A stretch of DNA of 64,000 nt, taken from the NCBI GenBank assembly GCA_947179485.1, contig OX359250.1:43532600-43596599 (forward strand), in the 5' to 3' direction. The translations under genes and the position numbers were made by a program. The notes under the pieces are model-generated. The model had not been told where the DNA came from. It saw only the letters and a program-made list of their open reading frames with translations, and did no database searches. Positions 24,999 through 36,029 of the stretch are shown in pieces; position 1 is the stretch's first letter; each line of letters starts with the position of its first letter. The stretch comes from Allacma fusca (Eukaryota > Arthropoda > Collembola > Symphypleona > Sminthuridae).

Positions 24999-25811
24999 CA
25001 AGGTAACGTTTTGGGATGGTACAAGCCGATTCAAACAAAGCATAGCACATGTTTTAGTACTCACCTAGTATATTTCAAAACTCATGTAACTCGAGTGCAT
25101 TTTGCCCCGTTCTCCTTGGACACGTCACCAAAGTTTCAAAATTTAAAACGATACCACAGGTACCTGTCTTTTCAAAAAAAGTTAATGTTAAATCCCATAA
25201 GGATTTTGAGTTTTTGAAAGTCGATGAAATTTTGATTTTCGCTATTTCAATGAAATTCAAGTTTTTACGTACATATTTTTGCATCCTTCAACAAAATTCC
25301 CCAAAAAGTAATCCCTCCATCATAGCGCATCTGTATGTATGTTGTCGATATGATATCCATATTTAATCACTTATACATACGCATAAACTGGACTATTGAG
25401 ATTTGCCCTATGATGTACATATGTAGAACATTAATAATTAGCCCACCCAAACAAATATTGTCACATTTGATTGAAACGTAATCCCTCCAACATGTGTACT
25501 AATGACTTCCTCCTCAAAAGGATGCAAAAATATGTACGTAAAAACTTGAATTTCATTGAAATAGCGAAAATCAAAATTTCATCGACTTTCAAAAACTCAA
25601 AATCCTTATGGGATTTAACATTAACTTTTTTTGAAAAGACAGGTCCCCACCTGTGGTATCGTTTTAAATTTTGAAACTTTGGTGACGTGTCCAAGGAGAA
25701 CGGGGCAAAATGCACTCGAGTTACATGAGTTTTGAAATATACTAGGTGAGTACTAAAACATGTGCTATGCTTTGTTTGAATCGGCTTGTACCATCCCAAA
25801 ACGTTACCTTG
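24999..25811. mobile_element. Long-TIR foldback MITE (813 bp), TAA duplication
   Basis: Two arms of about 290 bp (24999-25290 and 25522-25811) are near-perfect inverted copies, starting CAAGGTAACGTTTTGGGATG at each end and flanked by TAA (24996-24998 and 25812-25814). One 4-bp indel separates the arms (GGTACC versus GGTGGGGACC). The central loop of about 230 bp has no gene. A TAA target fits PIF/Harbinger. The element starts about 155 bp upstream of the DUF229 start codon, so it sits in or near that promoter. The ORFs on both strands are mirror images of one another. Confidence 0.85.
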
Positions 25812-25814
25812 TAA

Positions 25815-26587
25815 GTGCAAGTTTATATAATTAGAAAAACTGATTTTGATGAGGTAAATAAACGCTAATCAGTCAAAATGCTCACATGTATTGTTTCTCG
25901 TTACAATAATAACGAAAAAATTCCCCTTGGAAATTTTTTCGCCTTCCAGTCAATGAAAAGGACAGGAATGAATGGATTAAAAGATTTTTAATGGTTAAAA
26001 ATCGTACACATGAATGGTCATATTACTATGGGTTGACATTAGATTCAGTAAAAGATATATTTTAATGTTAATTTACCTCTACAGTGTAATATGGTAATTT
26101 TGATGTATTTTTCGTGGGTCCTCTTCCAGGTTCAATATGCCCCATAATGTTATTGCTCCCTTTGACCAATTTTCTAACGGTTATATAATTATTACTTTTT
26201 ATGTGGTCTTTTCCTCTAGTCAAAAATTGTAATCTATTTTCAAAGAATTTAGCAATTTTCCAAGTTGAAAAAACACTCATATTTTAGTTTTAATTTGGCA
26301 GTCCTATATGTTTCAATGATAATTGAAAATGAGCTAAGCACCAGTATCGGAATTCGCGGAAAGTTATACACACTCCCTCCGTGTCATGCGCAGAGCAGTC
26401 TGAACATGTCTATAGGGACAAGTATATATACTGGGTATACCCAGTCAACAAAATTTTGTTGGGCCAACGTTGGCAGAATGTTCTTGTTGGACAACAGCCC
26501 AACGAAAAAACAACTTTTCTCCAACAAACATTCTCAGAAAAATTAAATAAGCACGTTTATGAAAATAACTTGTAAGAGTAAAAAAAA
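25815..26587. other. Unclassified AT-rich DNA
   Basis: No gene recognised. At 26437-26545 there are overlapping inverted words (CAACAAAATTTTGTTG, CCAACGTTGG, TTGTTGGGC) that look like the end of another unrecognised MITE, but no target duplication was resolved. Confidence 0.35.
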
Positions 26588-26870
26588 TCCTATATACTAA
26601 TTTGAATGACGTCGTCTTGATGATGGCAGACGTCACGTATGTACACTGCATGATAAAAGATTACGGTTTTTTGCTATTATTGTCATTTTTTATATTTTAT
26701 AATTTTTTTGCACGAATGAAATGAAAAAATTAACCGGTATTCTTTATTAACATTTCTTTTTTGTTTACTTGGACAGGCTTACGTTGTTGTAACCAAGTGT
26801 TACTACAACTTAATCCTGTCCAATTCAATAAAAAATAATGTCATTTTAGATTACAAAAAAGAATAAAAAA
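26588..26870. repeat. Unclassified repeat, copy A
   Basis: CCTATATACTAATTTGAA at 26588 reappears at 27798. The following stretch (GTCGTCTTGATGATGGCAG, then GTAACCAAGTGTTACTACAA to about 26870) reappears at 38367-38610 in the same orientation. Copy B is therefore split by the Mutator-like element at 27832-38366. No coding signal. Confidence 0.75.
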
Positions 26871-26949
26871 TGAGGTTTTAAAAAACCTAAACGAAGATGC
26901 TTTCACGGCTCTAAAATGTGAAACACTGGCATTTGATTATGAGCAATAA

Positions 26950-27716
26950 GGGAGCGTTCACAAATGACGTCATCAAGATAGTGGGTGGGTGCTAACGGGA
27001 GATGATGATGTTGATGACGCAGTGGTAGGGTGGATTTGGCCAAATGATGACGTCATCAACCGACGAATGTTACCAACGATTGTTTTCCTTAACCGTTAAA
27101 AGTTTTGGTCGTTTGAATCAACCTTACTTGACATAAACTTGTGTGAATAGGCAATTTAAAATAATCGCTTTAAAAAGAATTAGAAATTCAAACTACAAGC
27201 CTAAAGCGTACCGATACACCGTTTCACACTATCCAGGAAACCGTTTTTAGGACATCCTAGTACGAAAAATTTGGGAGATTCTATATAACATTCGGTACAA
27301 TCCTTTATTCCTTTAAAAGTACCACCATAATTCCAGTATAATAAAAGGAAGCTGAAAACAAATCTAACTAATGCAGCCTCGCGTGAATTAAATGAATTCC
27401 GAAAACTTCATCGTCACCCATCATGGGTTGCACAATTGAAAATGCCATGGAAGTTTGTGCATTTTTGGCTTTTTGATAATTCTGGGCATATTCAGCCTAC
27501 TGCAGACATTTTGGGCATTTTTGCCCCGGTTTTTTCGATAAGACCCACAAATTCGGCATAAAACCCAGGGCATTTTCAATTGTGCAACCCTGGTGATGAT
27601 GACGTCATTACATGGGGTGGGTGCGTCGTTTCATCAAATGATGATGATTGATGACAAGTGTGTGATTGGGTGCCTAAAAACCAGTATTTTGGATGACGTC
27701 ATTTGTGAACGCTCCC
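26950..27716. mobile_element. Harbinger-like MITE with TAA duplication
   Basis: Ends are inverted copies of GGGAGCGTTCACAAATGACG, flanked by TAA at 26947-26949 and 27717-27719. A 3-bp TWA target is typical of PIF/Harbinger. Subterminal GATGATGACGTCAT words repeat near both ends. It shares its termini with the element at 36815-37793. Non-autonomous. It contains the small inverted-repeat insert at 27425-27590. Confidence 0.82.
27425..27590. mobile_element. Small inverted-repeat insert inside the Harbinger-like MITE
   Basis: Ends are 22-bp inverted copies starting GGGTTGCACAATTGAAAATG. The interior repeats TTTTGGGCAT/GGGCATTTT, the same word that fills the hAT-type element at 52544-53701, suggesting the same or a related family. 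Flanking target duplications could not be resolved because the host sequence is itself repetitive (CATCAT/GATGAT). Confidence 0.6.
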
Positions 27717-28485
27717 TAATGAACGAAACAAAGCATCTCGAGTGCTACCGAGTAATATATTATGTTTATGTATGTGTTTGCACCCGAAATGCTTTGTATC
27801 CTATATACTAATTTGAAAGACGTCGTCTTGAACTAGGACGTAAAAACAGCATCTGGTTGCTCGAGTGGTAGCTCAAACTTAGAATATTTCTGCTCTCCTC
27901 TGCACTTTACCAAGCAAGCAAGTTTATCATTACAATGTTGCTTACTGTACTCTATGGCAACCAGGGTTGCTGATTTTTTTGATTTTTTTGAAAAAAATCA
28001 AAAAAATCGGATTCATTTGATTTTAATCGGATTTTTTTGATTTAAATCAATATTTTCTGATTTAAATTCAAAATTTTATCGTACGATATAATACCCATAC
28101 AATTTTGTTTATTTTAATTTTCCTAATAATATTGTACGCTGTTTGCACTAACGAATTTTGTACAATTAATAAAACCTGTTGAGAGAAAATTACATAGGAA
28201 AGTCAACTATTATGAAATAAATAGCTGGTTAAAGGCTGGTTCCAAATATCAACACTATTTTTTTTAAACTAGCAATTTCGAATTGAGTTTTGTCTTTGAA
28301 GCCAAACACTGTGTAGGACAATTACCAGCTGTCTCATTTGGATCTTTTTGCAATATATAAATACACACATTATGCACATTATACCTATAAATATATATAA
28401 TTATATAAAATGTGTAGTGTGTACATGTATAGTGTTTCGGGACAGGATGGTAGGGTAAGTCGGGACCGAAACATTATTTGCAAAT

Positions 28486-29028
28486 TGGTTTTAATGGAAT
28501 AAAAATAGCAAAGTTTGTGTTTCAGAAATGTGTATGTCCATCGTGTTTGATATGATTACTGAGTAACTGATATAAGCTTCAATGGTGTGGTGTGTAATAA
28601 GCTTTTTTGATATATCAAGAGCACCTTTAAAAACAATACTTCTAATAGCCAATTTATTTAAGGAATCAACAAGAATTCAGGGTTAGGTGAGACTGTGCAA
28701 AATATTAGTAATTCTACAGCTGCCTATTTTCTCTTGACAAGTGAGCTCAAAGAGAGACAATTTTGAACTGCTGAAAAGTACATAAATTTGCAAGTAAAAT
28801 AGGGACACATTCCTATGTATATAATTGGAGAGCCAATAACAGAGAATATCAGACGAATACAAATAATTTTCATATGGACACAGATAAGTAAATGAGTATA
28901 TTGAAACAGAACTAGAAGACCCTTGCCGTGAAAGATATTTGCAACAACTTAACATCTTAGGAAAGAATACATTTAGTACTAGGGGTCAAATATTTATTTC
29001 CTTAGTATATTTGTTCACGGCGTGAACA
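28486..29028 (-). repeat. 3' LTR of the BEL/Pao element
   Basis: 543 bp. By eye no difference from the 5' LTR at 34591-35133. On the element strand it begins with the 17-bp near-perfect palindrome TGTTCACGCCGTGAACA. A 90-codon ORF inside both LTRs is not conserved in any family I know and is probably chance. Confidence 0.93.
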
Positions 29029-29280
29029 TATTCCCGGGGCTGGAATCCTTCTTTAAGAAGGTTCAAGAAAGAATTTAGTACCAAAATGTAAATTATCACA
29101 CAGAAGGTAATCTAGAACTCTCAAAAAATAAGGGAATAGAGGAATGAAATACAAAGCAAGAAACTGTATCATAAGTATTTCAGGGCAGGCAAATTACAAG
29201 ATAAGGTAAAATACTCAAATTTAAACAACCCAAAGAACATTTATGAATATCACAAGACACATCATTCAAATGAAGACCAA

Positions 29281-32200
29281 TCACTCACATTTCAGTTCTT
29301 TCGAGATGGGTGAAAGTTCTATAGGTAAAGGACACACTTTAGTTATAGGTCTTTTGTATTCCCCATCGCACGTTTTCACTGACACAACTCGCACATGTCC
29401 ATCCTCACCTGGATACACTGCGATGACCCTTGCTAATTTCCACTGCAATGGAGGAAATCGCTCATCCTTTAATAGAACAAGCTCACCAACTTGAATGTTA
29501 TTATGCCCGGATTTCCATTTCGGCCTCTTTTGCAGGGAAGTTAAATATTCTCGTTGCCATCTCATCCAAAAATGTTGTGTAATCTTCTGACACAGCAACC
29601 AACGATCACGAGGAAGAAGTTTCTCATTAGTTAAATCTTCCTCAGGGACAGAATGTAAAGCAGAGTGAATGAGAAAATGACCAGGGGTCAACGCTTGCAA
29701 ATCACTAGGATCATGGGACATAGGAGTTATGGGACGGGAATTTACACAAGCCTCGATTTGATGAAGCACTGTAATAAATTCCTCATAGTTAAGTAAGGCT
29801 TCACCAACAGTCTTTTTCAGATGCGTTTTCATTGATTTTACGGCTGCTTCCCAAATTCCTCCAAAATGTGGGCCAGATGGGGGAATGAAATGCCAGCGAA
29901 TCGTTTTGAGTTGTCGATCTTCAGTAATAGCTCCGGATACGACATTTGATTCAATTTTGTCAATGAATCCACATATTTCCTTCTCTGCGCCAACAAAATT
30001 AGTTCCGTTGTCGCTGTACAAGTCTGTACATAAACCACGGCGAGAAACAAATCTCTTTAGAGAAGCGATAAATGCTTTAGAAGACAGATCACTCACCAAT
30101 TCCAAATGAATTGCGCGAGTCACCATGCAAACAAAAATACACACATACGCCTTGAATTTTTGAGGGCTGCGAGGGGTGAATGAACTTTTGCATAAGATAG
30201 GGCCGGCGAAATCAATTCCAACTTTAGTAAAAGCTTTGGCAAAGTTTACTCGAGCTTTAGGCAAATCTCCCATAATTTGAGTAGATCCATTTGCCTTAGC
30301 ACGAAAACACACTACACATTTGGAGATATAATGTCGAATAGCATCCCTTCCTCTAATAACCCAAAATCTTTCACGTACCATAGATAGCAATAGCTGAGGA
30401 CCAGCATGAAGCCCACGTAAATGTTCATGATGCAGAATGTTAGTAGTCAGTTGACCATGTCGAGGAAGAAGCATGGGATGCTTCTGATCTAGAGAAAGTT
30501 CCGAATGCCGTAGACGACCACCGACACGAATTATACCATTTGCATCAAGAAAGGGATTGAGAGCAAGAAGCTTGCTTTTCTTAGAAAGGGGCTTATTATT
30601 TTCCATATCTATTAGTTCTTTCTGAAAATCCACTCTCTGACACATACCCACACAACGTGCTAATGCAAAGTCAGTTTCAGATAGTGTAATTAGCTCAGCA
30701 GAAGGAGGACGACGAGGACGAACACGATATTTCTTATCAATCATACGAAAGTAGAAACGAAAACACAGAGCCACTACTCTCTGCATTTTGGACAGAGACG
30801 AATAACGCTGCAAAACGCTATTATTATCAGAACAAAAGGTATTTAAATGAGTTATTGTCGATGACTTGAGTTTCTTGACTTCTGGTAAAGAAACTGGATT
30901 AGCACACTCACTTTCATCACAGTAGAAATCATCATTCTCAGCCCAATCAGGTCCTTTCCACCACAAAGGATGCTGGATTAGCTCATTTGGGTAGATTCCC
31001 CTTGATATACAGTCAGCAGGGTTCTGAGACCCCTTCACGTGGTGCCAATATGGCCGGTCAAATGATTGTTGTATTTGTGAAACACGATTTGCAACAAATG
31101 TTTTAAGTGTAGAAGGAAGTGCGGAAATCCAAGCAAGTACAATGGTAGAGTCAGTGAATAGATGTACATTATTTATGGTTAACTGTACATACTTACGTAC
31201 AGTATTGACCAACTCTACAAGTAATACAGCTCCACATAGTTCCAAACGAGGAAGAGTCTCTTGCTTCAGTGGGGCAACACGAGTCTTGGACATAAATAAT
31301 TGTACTGTACTTTCTCCTCTCTTTCTTGATCGCAGATATACTACCGCGGAGAAAGCCTTCTCAGATGCGTCTGAGAATCCAAGGATTTCAATGATTTCAG
31401 GATTAGGTATGATTGAAAGTCTAGGCAATTGAATAGTTTCAAGATTTTGAAGCTGTAAACTAATGAGTGACCATTCTTCTAAAGCGTAGTTAGGGACTGC
31501 GTCATCCCAACCAAGCTTTTCCTGCCACAAAATTTGTAACAAAATCTTCAACTTAATCACAGCTGGCGCAAGCCACCCCAAAGGGTCAAATATTTTAGCT
31601 ACTTCAGCCAAAATAAAACGCTTTGTCAGTTTAGGTTTTATTCCCAATATAATTTTTGGGAATGAAAGTACATCCTTGCTAGGAGACCAGGTAACACCAA
31701 GTGTCTTAAATGTTTCATTAGAGTCAGATTCAAAAGTACATCTAGATTCGCGACAATCAGCTGGGATTTGGTCTAGTAACTCAGGGTGGTTGGAACTCCA
31801 CTTACGTAATTCAATACAACCACGCTTGAAAAGCTCTAATAATTGTGACTGAAGCTCAAGAGCTTCCTTAATAGTGAAAGCACCAGTGACTAAATCATCC
31901 ATGTACACATTATTTAGAACTGCGTGTGCAGCTGCTGGCAACTCTTTCTCATTGTCTTTAGCTAACTGGTTGAGAGAACGTGTAGCAAGAAAAGCCGAAG
32001 CAGTTTCACCCTGAGTGACAGTGACTAACCAGTAATCTTCAAGTTGGGATTTTGCATCTTCTCTCCAAATGATCCTTTGTAAATCCCAATCATCAGGGTG
32101 AACCTTGAACTGTCTGTACATCTGCCTAGCGTCAGCGTTTTCGACATATGTCCAGATGCGAAAGCGAATGAGATGACCCGTTAAATCATCTTGAGTCTTC

Positions 32201-34464
32201 GGGCCATTCATCATATTTTCATTCAAACTTGTTCCCGTTGATGACTTCGCGGAAGCATCAAAAACTACTCTTAGTTTTGTTGTTGTACTTGACTCTTTTA
32301 GTACAGCATGATGCGGGATGTAATACACAGAGGCCTTCGGTACATAATTGAAAGGAACTTTCTTCATATGATCAAGCCTTGCATATTCTCTCATGAACTC
32401 AATGTACATAGAGCGTAATTTAGTGTCACGAGCCATTCTTTTCTCCATTTGTAGCCAACGGGTAATAGCCATGCAACGTGAATCTCCCATATCAAGACAA
32501 TCTTTCTTCATAGGAAGGCGGACCATATACCGACCATCTTCTAATCTTTGAAATGTACTTACATAATGTTTCTCCACCTCTGCGTCTTCGGACGAAAATG
32601 ACTTTTCTTCAGGAACTTTCTCCAATTCCCAGAAACGTTTAACTAGAGTTTCCAGCTCACAATGAATATGAAAGGAGGTTGTTGTAGAAACATTATTGGA
32701 ATGATATTTCCCAGCTATTACCCAACCCAGCATGGTATCTGTAGCTGTAGGAAAGCCAGGAGGGCCTTGAACGGTTTTGTTAGGACGATTGAGTTGGTAG
32801 AAAATATCAGCTCCTAAAAGCAAGTCAATGGATGCCGAATCGTAGAAGAACGGATCAGCAAGCGGGATGTTACCCAAATAGTGAAAGTCCTCTTTCTTAC
32901 AACTTGTAGTAGGAAGCTTGCCTGTGACTTTCGGAACCACTAAAGCTTCGAACGTTGTCTTGAAAGCATAAACACGGGACGAGAGAGAGAGATGGACTTT
33001 CTTTCTAGCTGTTGTGACTGCAGCAGCAGCCAATCCATTCACTGTCACGTTAGTAGATTCGGTGCACAGACCAAGTTTCTTAACACATTTTTCTGAGATA
33101 AAGCTAGATTCAGATGCAGAATCTAACAATGCACGTACGGGTTGAGGCATCCCTCTACTATCACGAAGATTTACTACAGCAGTGGGTAGCAGGACGTGGG
33201 AGAAAGGAGGGAGTGCGGGGCCATGTGAGACATGAACACATGTCGTAACAGGCTCTGAGGAGCTTTGTGCTAATGGTTGTGATTGTTGTTGAGATTCAAG
33301 GTGAATCATTGTATGATGGCGACGACTGCACTTCTTACAACTTGTCTTTGATGGACAAGACTGGCCCATGTGGCCAGGGAACAAGCAGTTGAAACAAAGA
33401 CGCTGTGTCTTTAGTTTCTCCATCCTTTCATTAGGGGTGAGGTTTCGGAAAACAGGACAATTGTACACAAAGTGCACCGAATCATTGCAGATTCGACATT
33501 TAGAGTCAGTTGTAGCATGAAGAGACTTGGTCTCTTTCTTCGAAGGATTCGAATTTGACTTTTGTTGCGTAGATGATTGTGAGGATGATGAGGACTTAGG
33601 TTTTGAAGGAGCATCTTGGAGGGAACGTGATCTCTTATCGAGAAAATCTAACAGATCTTTTAGAGTAGGTAACGAGGAAGGATTGGTAATAAGAAACCAC
33701 TGCCGTTTCGTCTCCGCATCTAACTTTTCCCGAATGATCAGAACCACAATAGCGTCCCACTTATCAATTTCAAGCCCAAGTACTTCAAGTGCTCTCATAC
33801 ACTCCCTACTAGTGTCAATTAGCTTTCGAAGAGACTTTCCAGACTCTTCCTTTAATGAGACTTGATTTAAGAAACGTAAAAGATGAGCATCGACAATTTC
33901 ACTTTTCCTATTGTAAGTCTGTTCCAAAATTGTCCATGCCTCAGCATAATGCCTATCAGAAATGCTAAGATGTTTAATAACATTACCGGCATCTCCTTTC
34001 ATACTGTCCATAAGATACTGAAGCTTCTGTGCTGGTTCTATGCTGTCATTATTATGTACAGCGGCCGTAAATAAATCATGAAAAGAAGTCCAGTTGCAAA
34101 TATCTCCATCGAAGGTGGGAGGTTTGAGATCAGGCAGTTTTACCTTAGCCTTAGTAATGATAGGGACATGATCGGGTTTCAGAGTCACAGCCTTATCCAC
34201 CAAATCTTGATAACGTTGAAAGCTAGTACTGTGCTCTCTGTTTTGATCATCTTCTGCTTTCTGATCAGCGAGAAACGCAAAAATCTGTTCATGAATAGTC
34301 TCACATTGAGACCAGTAACCGTCCAAACACTTCATAATTTTGTCGAATCTTTCTTGTGTGAGTTTTGTTGAACCTTGAGCAGCAAGGCCATTCTCAATCG
34401 TGGTAAACTTGCCCTTGATTGCTGCCAAGGAAGAGCGCAGTGACTTTTCGGAAACAGCCATCAT
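29281..34464 (-). CDS. BEL/Pao Gag-Pol polyprotein (1,727 aa)
   Basis: One ORF carries the whole Pao-type order. A DUF1759-like Gag region comes first (about residues 100-260), then Cys/His zinc knuckles (about 321-390, with CRICNDSVHFVYNC and CFNCLFPGHMGQSC). An aspartic protease follows with active site LLDSASESSF (Asp near 447), then reverse transcriptase with YMDD near 857 and RNase H with FTDSTIVLAW near 1103. The integrase has an HHCC zinc domain, first Asp in VGIDFAGP, second Asp in SDNGTNF near 1484, and Glu in FGGIWEAAVK. A DUF5641-type C-terminal domain ends it (VGELVLLKDERFPPLQWKLA). All catalytic motifs look intact. The ATG at 34464 follows the primer site by about 110 nt. Gag and Pol share one frame, as is usual for BEL/Pao. 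Confidence 0.96.
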   Translation of the reverse strand: MMAVSEKSLRSSLAAIKGKFTTIENGLAAQGSTKLTQERFDKIMKCLDGYWSQCETIHEQIFAFLADQKAEDDQNREHSTSFQRYQDLVDKAVTLKPDHVPIITKAKVKLPDLKPPTFDGDICNWTSFHDLFTAAVHNNDSIEPAQKLQYLMDSMKGDAGNVIKHLSISDRHYAEAWTILEQTYNRKSEIVDAHLLRFLNQVSLKEESGKSLRKLIDTSRECMRALEVLGLEIDKWDAIVVLIIREKLDAETKRQWFLITNPSSLPTLKDLLDFLDKRSRSLQDAPSKPKSSSSSQSSTQQKSNSNPSKKETKSLHATTDSKCRICNDSVHFVYNCPVFRNLTPNERMEKLKTQRLCFNCLFPGHMGQSCPSKTSCKKCSRRHHTMIHLESQQQSQPLAQSSSEPVTTCVHVSHGPALPPFSHVLLPTAVVNLRDSRGMPQPVRALLDSASESSFISEKCVKKLGLCTESTNVTVNGLAAAAVTTARKKVHLSLSSRVYAFKTTFEALVVPKVTGKLPTTSCKKEDFHYLGNIPLADPFFYDSASIDLLLGADIFYQLNRPNKTVQGPPGFPTATDTMLGWVIAGKYHSNNVSTTTSFHIHCELETLVKRFWELEKVPEEKSFSSEDAEVEKHYVSTFQRLEDGRYMVRLPMKKDCLDMGDSRCMAITRWLQMEKRMARDTKLRSMYIEFMREYARLDHMKKVPFNYVPKASVYYIPHHAVLKESSTTTKLRVVFDASAKSSTGTSLNENMMNGPKTQDDLTGHLIRFRIWTYVENADARQMYRQFKVHPDDWDLQRIIWREDAKSQLEDYWLVTVTQGETASAFLATRSLNQLAKDNEKELPAAAHAVLNNVYMDDLVTGAFTIKEALELQSQLLELFKRGCIELRKWSSNHPELLDQIPADCRESRCTFESDSNETFKTLGVTWSPSKDVLSFPKIILGIKPKLTKRFILAEVAKIFDPLGWLAPAVIKLKILLQILWQEKLGWDDAVPNYALEEWSLISLQLQNLETIQLPRLSIIPNPEIIEILGFSDASEKAFSAVVYLRSRKRGESTVQLFMSKTRVAPLKQETLPRLELCGAVLLVELVNTVRKYVQLTINNVHLFTDSTIVLAWISALPSTLKTFVANRVSQIQQSFDRPYWHHVKGSQNPADCISRGIYPNELIQHPLWWKGPDWAENDDFYCDESECANPVSLPEVKKLKSSTITHLNTFCSDNNSVLQRYSSLSKMQRVVALCFRFYFRMIDKKYRVRPRRPPSAELITLSETDFALARCVGMCQRVDFQKELIDMENNKPLSKKSKLLALNPFLDANGIIRVGGRLRHSELSLDQKHPMLLPRHGQLTTNILHHEHLRGLHAGPQLLLSMVRERFWVIRGRDAIRHYISKCVVCFRAKANGSTQIMGDLPKARVNFAKAFTKVGIDFAGPILCKSSFTPRSPQKFKAYVCIFVCMVTRAIHLELVSDLSSKAFIASLKRFVSRRGLCTDLYSDNGTNFVGAEKEICGFIDKIESNVVSGAITEDRQLKTIRWHFIPPSGPHFGGIWEAAVKSMKTHLKKTVGEALLNYEEFITVLHQIEACVNSRPITPMSHDPSDLQALTPGHFLIHSALHSVPEEDLTNEKLLPRDRWLLCQKITQHFWMRWQREYLTSLQKRPKWKSGHNNIQVGELVLLKDERFPPLQWKLARVIAVYPGEDGHVRVVSVKTCDGEYKRPITKVCPLPIELSPISKELKCE

Positions 34465-34570
34465 GGAAAAACAGGAGAGTTTTCTCTTTTAAACCAAGCA
34501 CAGAACAAGTCACTAAACACGCTTAAGTAACTGGCACAATTGCAAGTGTGGCGTTCCAAACTACTTACAC

Positions 34571-34589
34571 AATCCGGTTCGAAGGACCA
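34571..34589 (-). other. Primer binding site of the BEL/Pao element, tRNA-Tyr-like
   Basis: On the element strand TGGTCCTTCGAACCGGATT follows the 5' LTR after one base. Its complement ends in GGTTCGAAGGACCA, which resembles the 3' end of animal tRNA-Tyr from memory. The identity of the primer tRNA is therefore likely but not checked. Confidence 0.7.
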
Positions 34590-34590
34590 A

Positions 34591-35133
34591 TGGTTTTAAT
34601 GGAATAAAAATAGCAAAGTTTGTGTTTCAGAAATGTGTATGTCCATCGTGTTTGATATGATTACTGAGTAACTGATATAAGCTTCAATGGTGTGGTGTGT
34701 AATAAGCTTTTTTGATATATCAAGAGCACCTTTAAAAACAATACTTCTAATAGCCAATTTATTTAAGGAATCAACAAGAATTCAGGGTTAGGTGAGACTG
34801 TGCAAAATATTAGTAATTCTACAGCTGCCTATTTTCTCTTGACAAGTGAGCTCAAAGAGAGACAATTTTGAACTGCTGAAAAGTACATAAATTTGCAAGT
34901 AAAATAGGGACACATTCCTATGTATATAATTGGAGAGCCAATAACAGAGAATATCAGACGAATACAAATAATTTTCATATGGACACAGATAAGTAAATGA
35001 GTATATTGAAACAGAACTAGAAGACCCTTGCCGTGAAAGATATTTGCAACAACTTAACATCTTAGGAAAGAATACATTTAGTACTAGGGGTCAAATATTT
35101 ATTTCCTTAGTATATTTGTTCACGGCGTGAACA
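34591..35133 (-). repeat. 5' LTR of the BEL/Pao element
   Basis: 543 bp, TG...CA on the element strand, apparently identical to the 3' LTR. It should hold the element's promoter. The 17-bp palindrome at its outer end (35117-35133) is noted separately. Confidence 0.93.
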
Positions 35134-36029
35134 CAAATTGAGAATATTAAGTTTAAACAAGTGTGAGTCGTTCGATAATATAACATTTAAAAGATGCTAA
35201 ATTCCTACAGTCAAATCTTACCACTCTAAATACTAAATACTACTCTTTTAGAAAGATTGGATTTTGGGATGTTTTTGTAGAGACTGAGTTTCTGCTAGGG
35301 ACGAGACATATCTGGACATAAGTCTTGCCCCCGTGTTATTTTGGGGACGGGATCGGAATACATACTTATTTTTGTCACTGGATTTTGAAACGAAACGGAA
35401 TCTTCTGTGGAACACAACAATTGTCTCCAGCAGAAGCTCTAGTAATATAATTACAATATTTTAAAACACTCATATTCAAATTTTATGATTTTAGTGATTT
35501 AAATCTTGATTTAAATCAAGATTAAAATCAACGTGATTTAAATCAAGCCACCCTGATGGCAACCCATCCTCATCAAATCATCTCTCACAGTAGTACATGT
35601 GTACTTGATTATTTCTAGCCTTAAATACTAATTAAAGGACTGAGCTAACCCTCAGAGTTGCCTTTAGTATAATCTAAATATTCCAGGAAATATAGCATAG
35701 ACCCAAGAAATGACAATCATCTCAGCAGACATATTTAATCAAAGTCCATCCATACATTTGTGCTTTGATTATTTTTGTAATGCTTTCTGCTTTCTTGTAA
35801 TTTACGTTTGATTAATAATTTATAGCTTCTATTTAGGAATAAGATTGTGCTATAAGGCAACTCTGAGGGTTAGCTCAGTCCTTGAATTAGTACTCAAGGC
35901 TAGAAATATATAGTCAAGTACACATACTCGAGCTGTGAGAGATGATAGGTTGCCATAGAGTACAGTAAGCAGCATTGTAATGATAAACTTGCTTGCTTGG
36001 TAAAGTGCAGAGCAGAGGAGAGCAGAAAT

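Larger units (their letters stand above)
28486..35133 (-). mobile_element. Intact BEL/Pao LTR retrotransposon (6,648 bp)
   Basis: Two 543-bp LTRs flank a single 1,727-codon gag-pol ORF. The target duplication CAAAT lies at 28481-28485 and 35134-35138; BEL/Pao elements usually make 4-6 bp duplications. The copy at 61200-61207 shows the empty site, TTGCAAATTGAGAA. LTRs start TG and end CA on the element strand. With identical-looking LTRs and an uninterrupted ORF, this is a recent and possibly still mobile insertion. Confidence 0.95.
27962..35555. mobile_element. hAT-type non-autonomous element, copy 1, interrupted by a BEL/Pao retrotransposon
   Basis: Termini CAGGGTTGCTGATTT and (inverted) CAGGGTGGCTTGATTT, flanked by ATGGCAAC at 27954-27961 and 35556-35563. 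The 8-bp duplication and CAGGG ends fit hAT. Subterminal regions are filled with GATTTAAATC/GATTTTTTTGA words. It aligns with the uninterrupted copy at 60692-61830, except that this copy lacks about 200 bp near its right end (present at about 61555-61760). The retrotransposon sits at 28486-35133. No transposase ORF. Confidence 0.88.

Noticed and set aside
25011-25820. ORFs of 68 to 119 codons on both strands with mirrored sequence
   Set aside because: They are the two arms of a foldback MITE read in both directions.
28683-28955. 90-codon ORF repeated exactly at 34788-35060
   Set aside because: It is the LTR of the BEL/Pao element; identity reflects LTR duplication and there is no family match.
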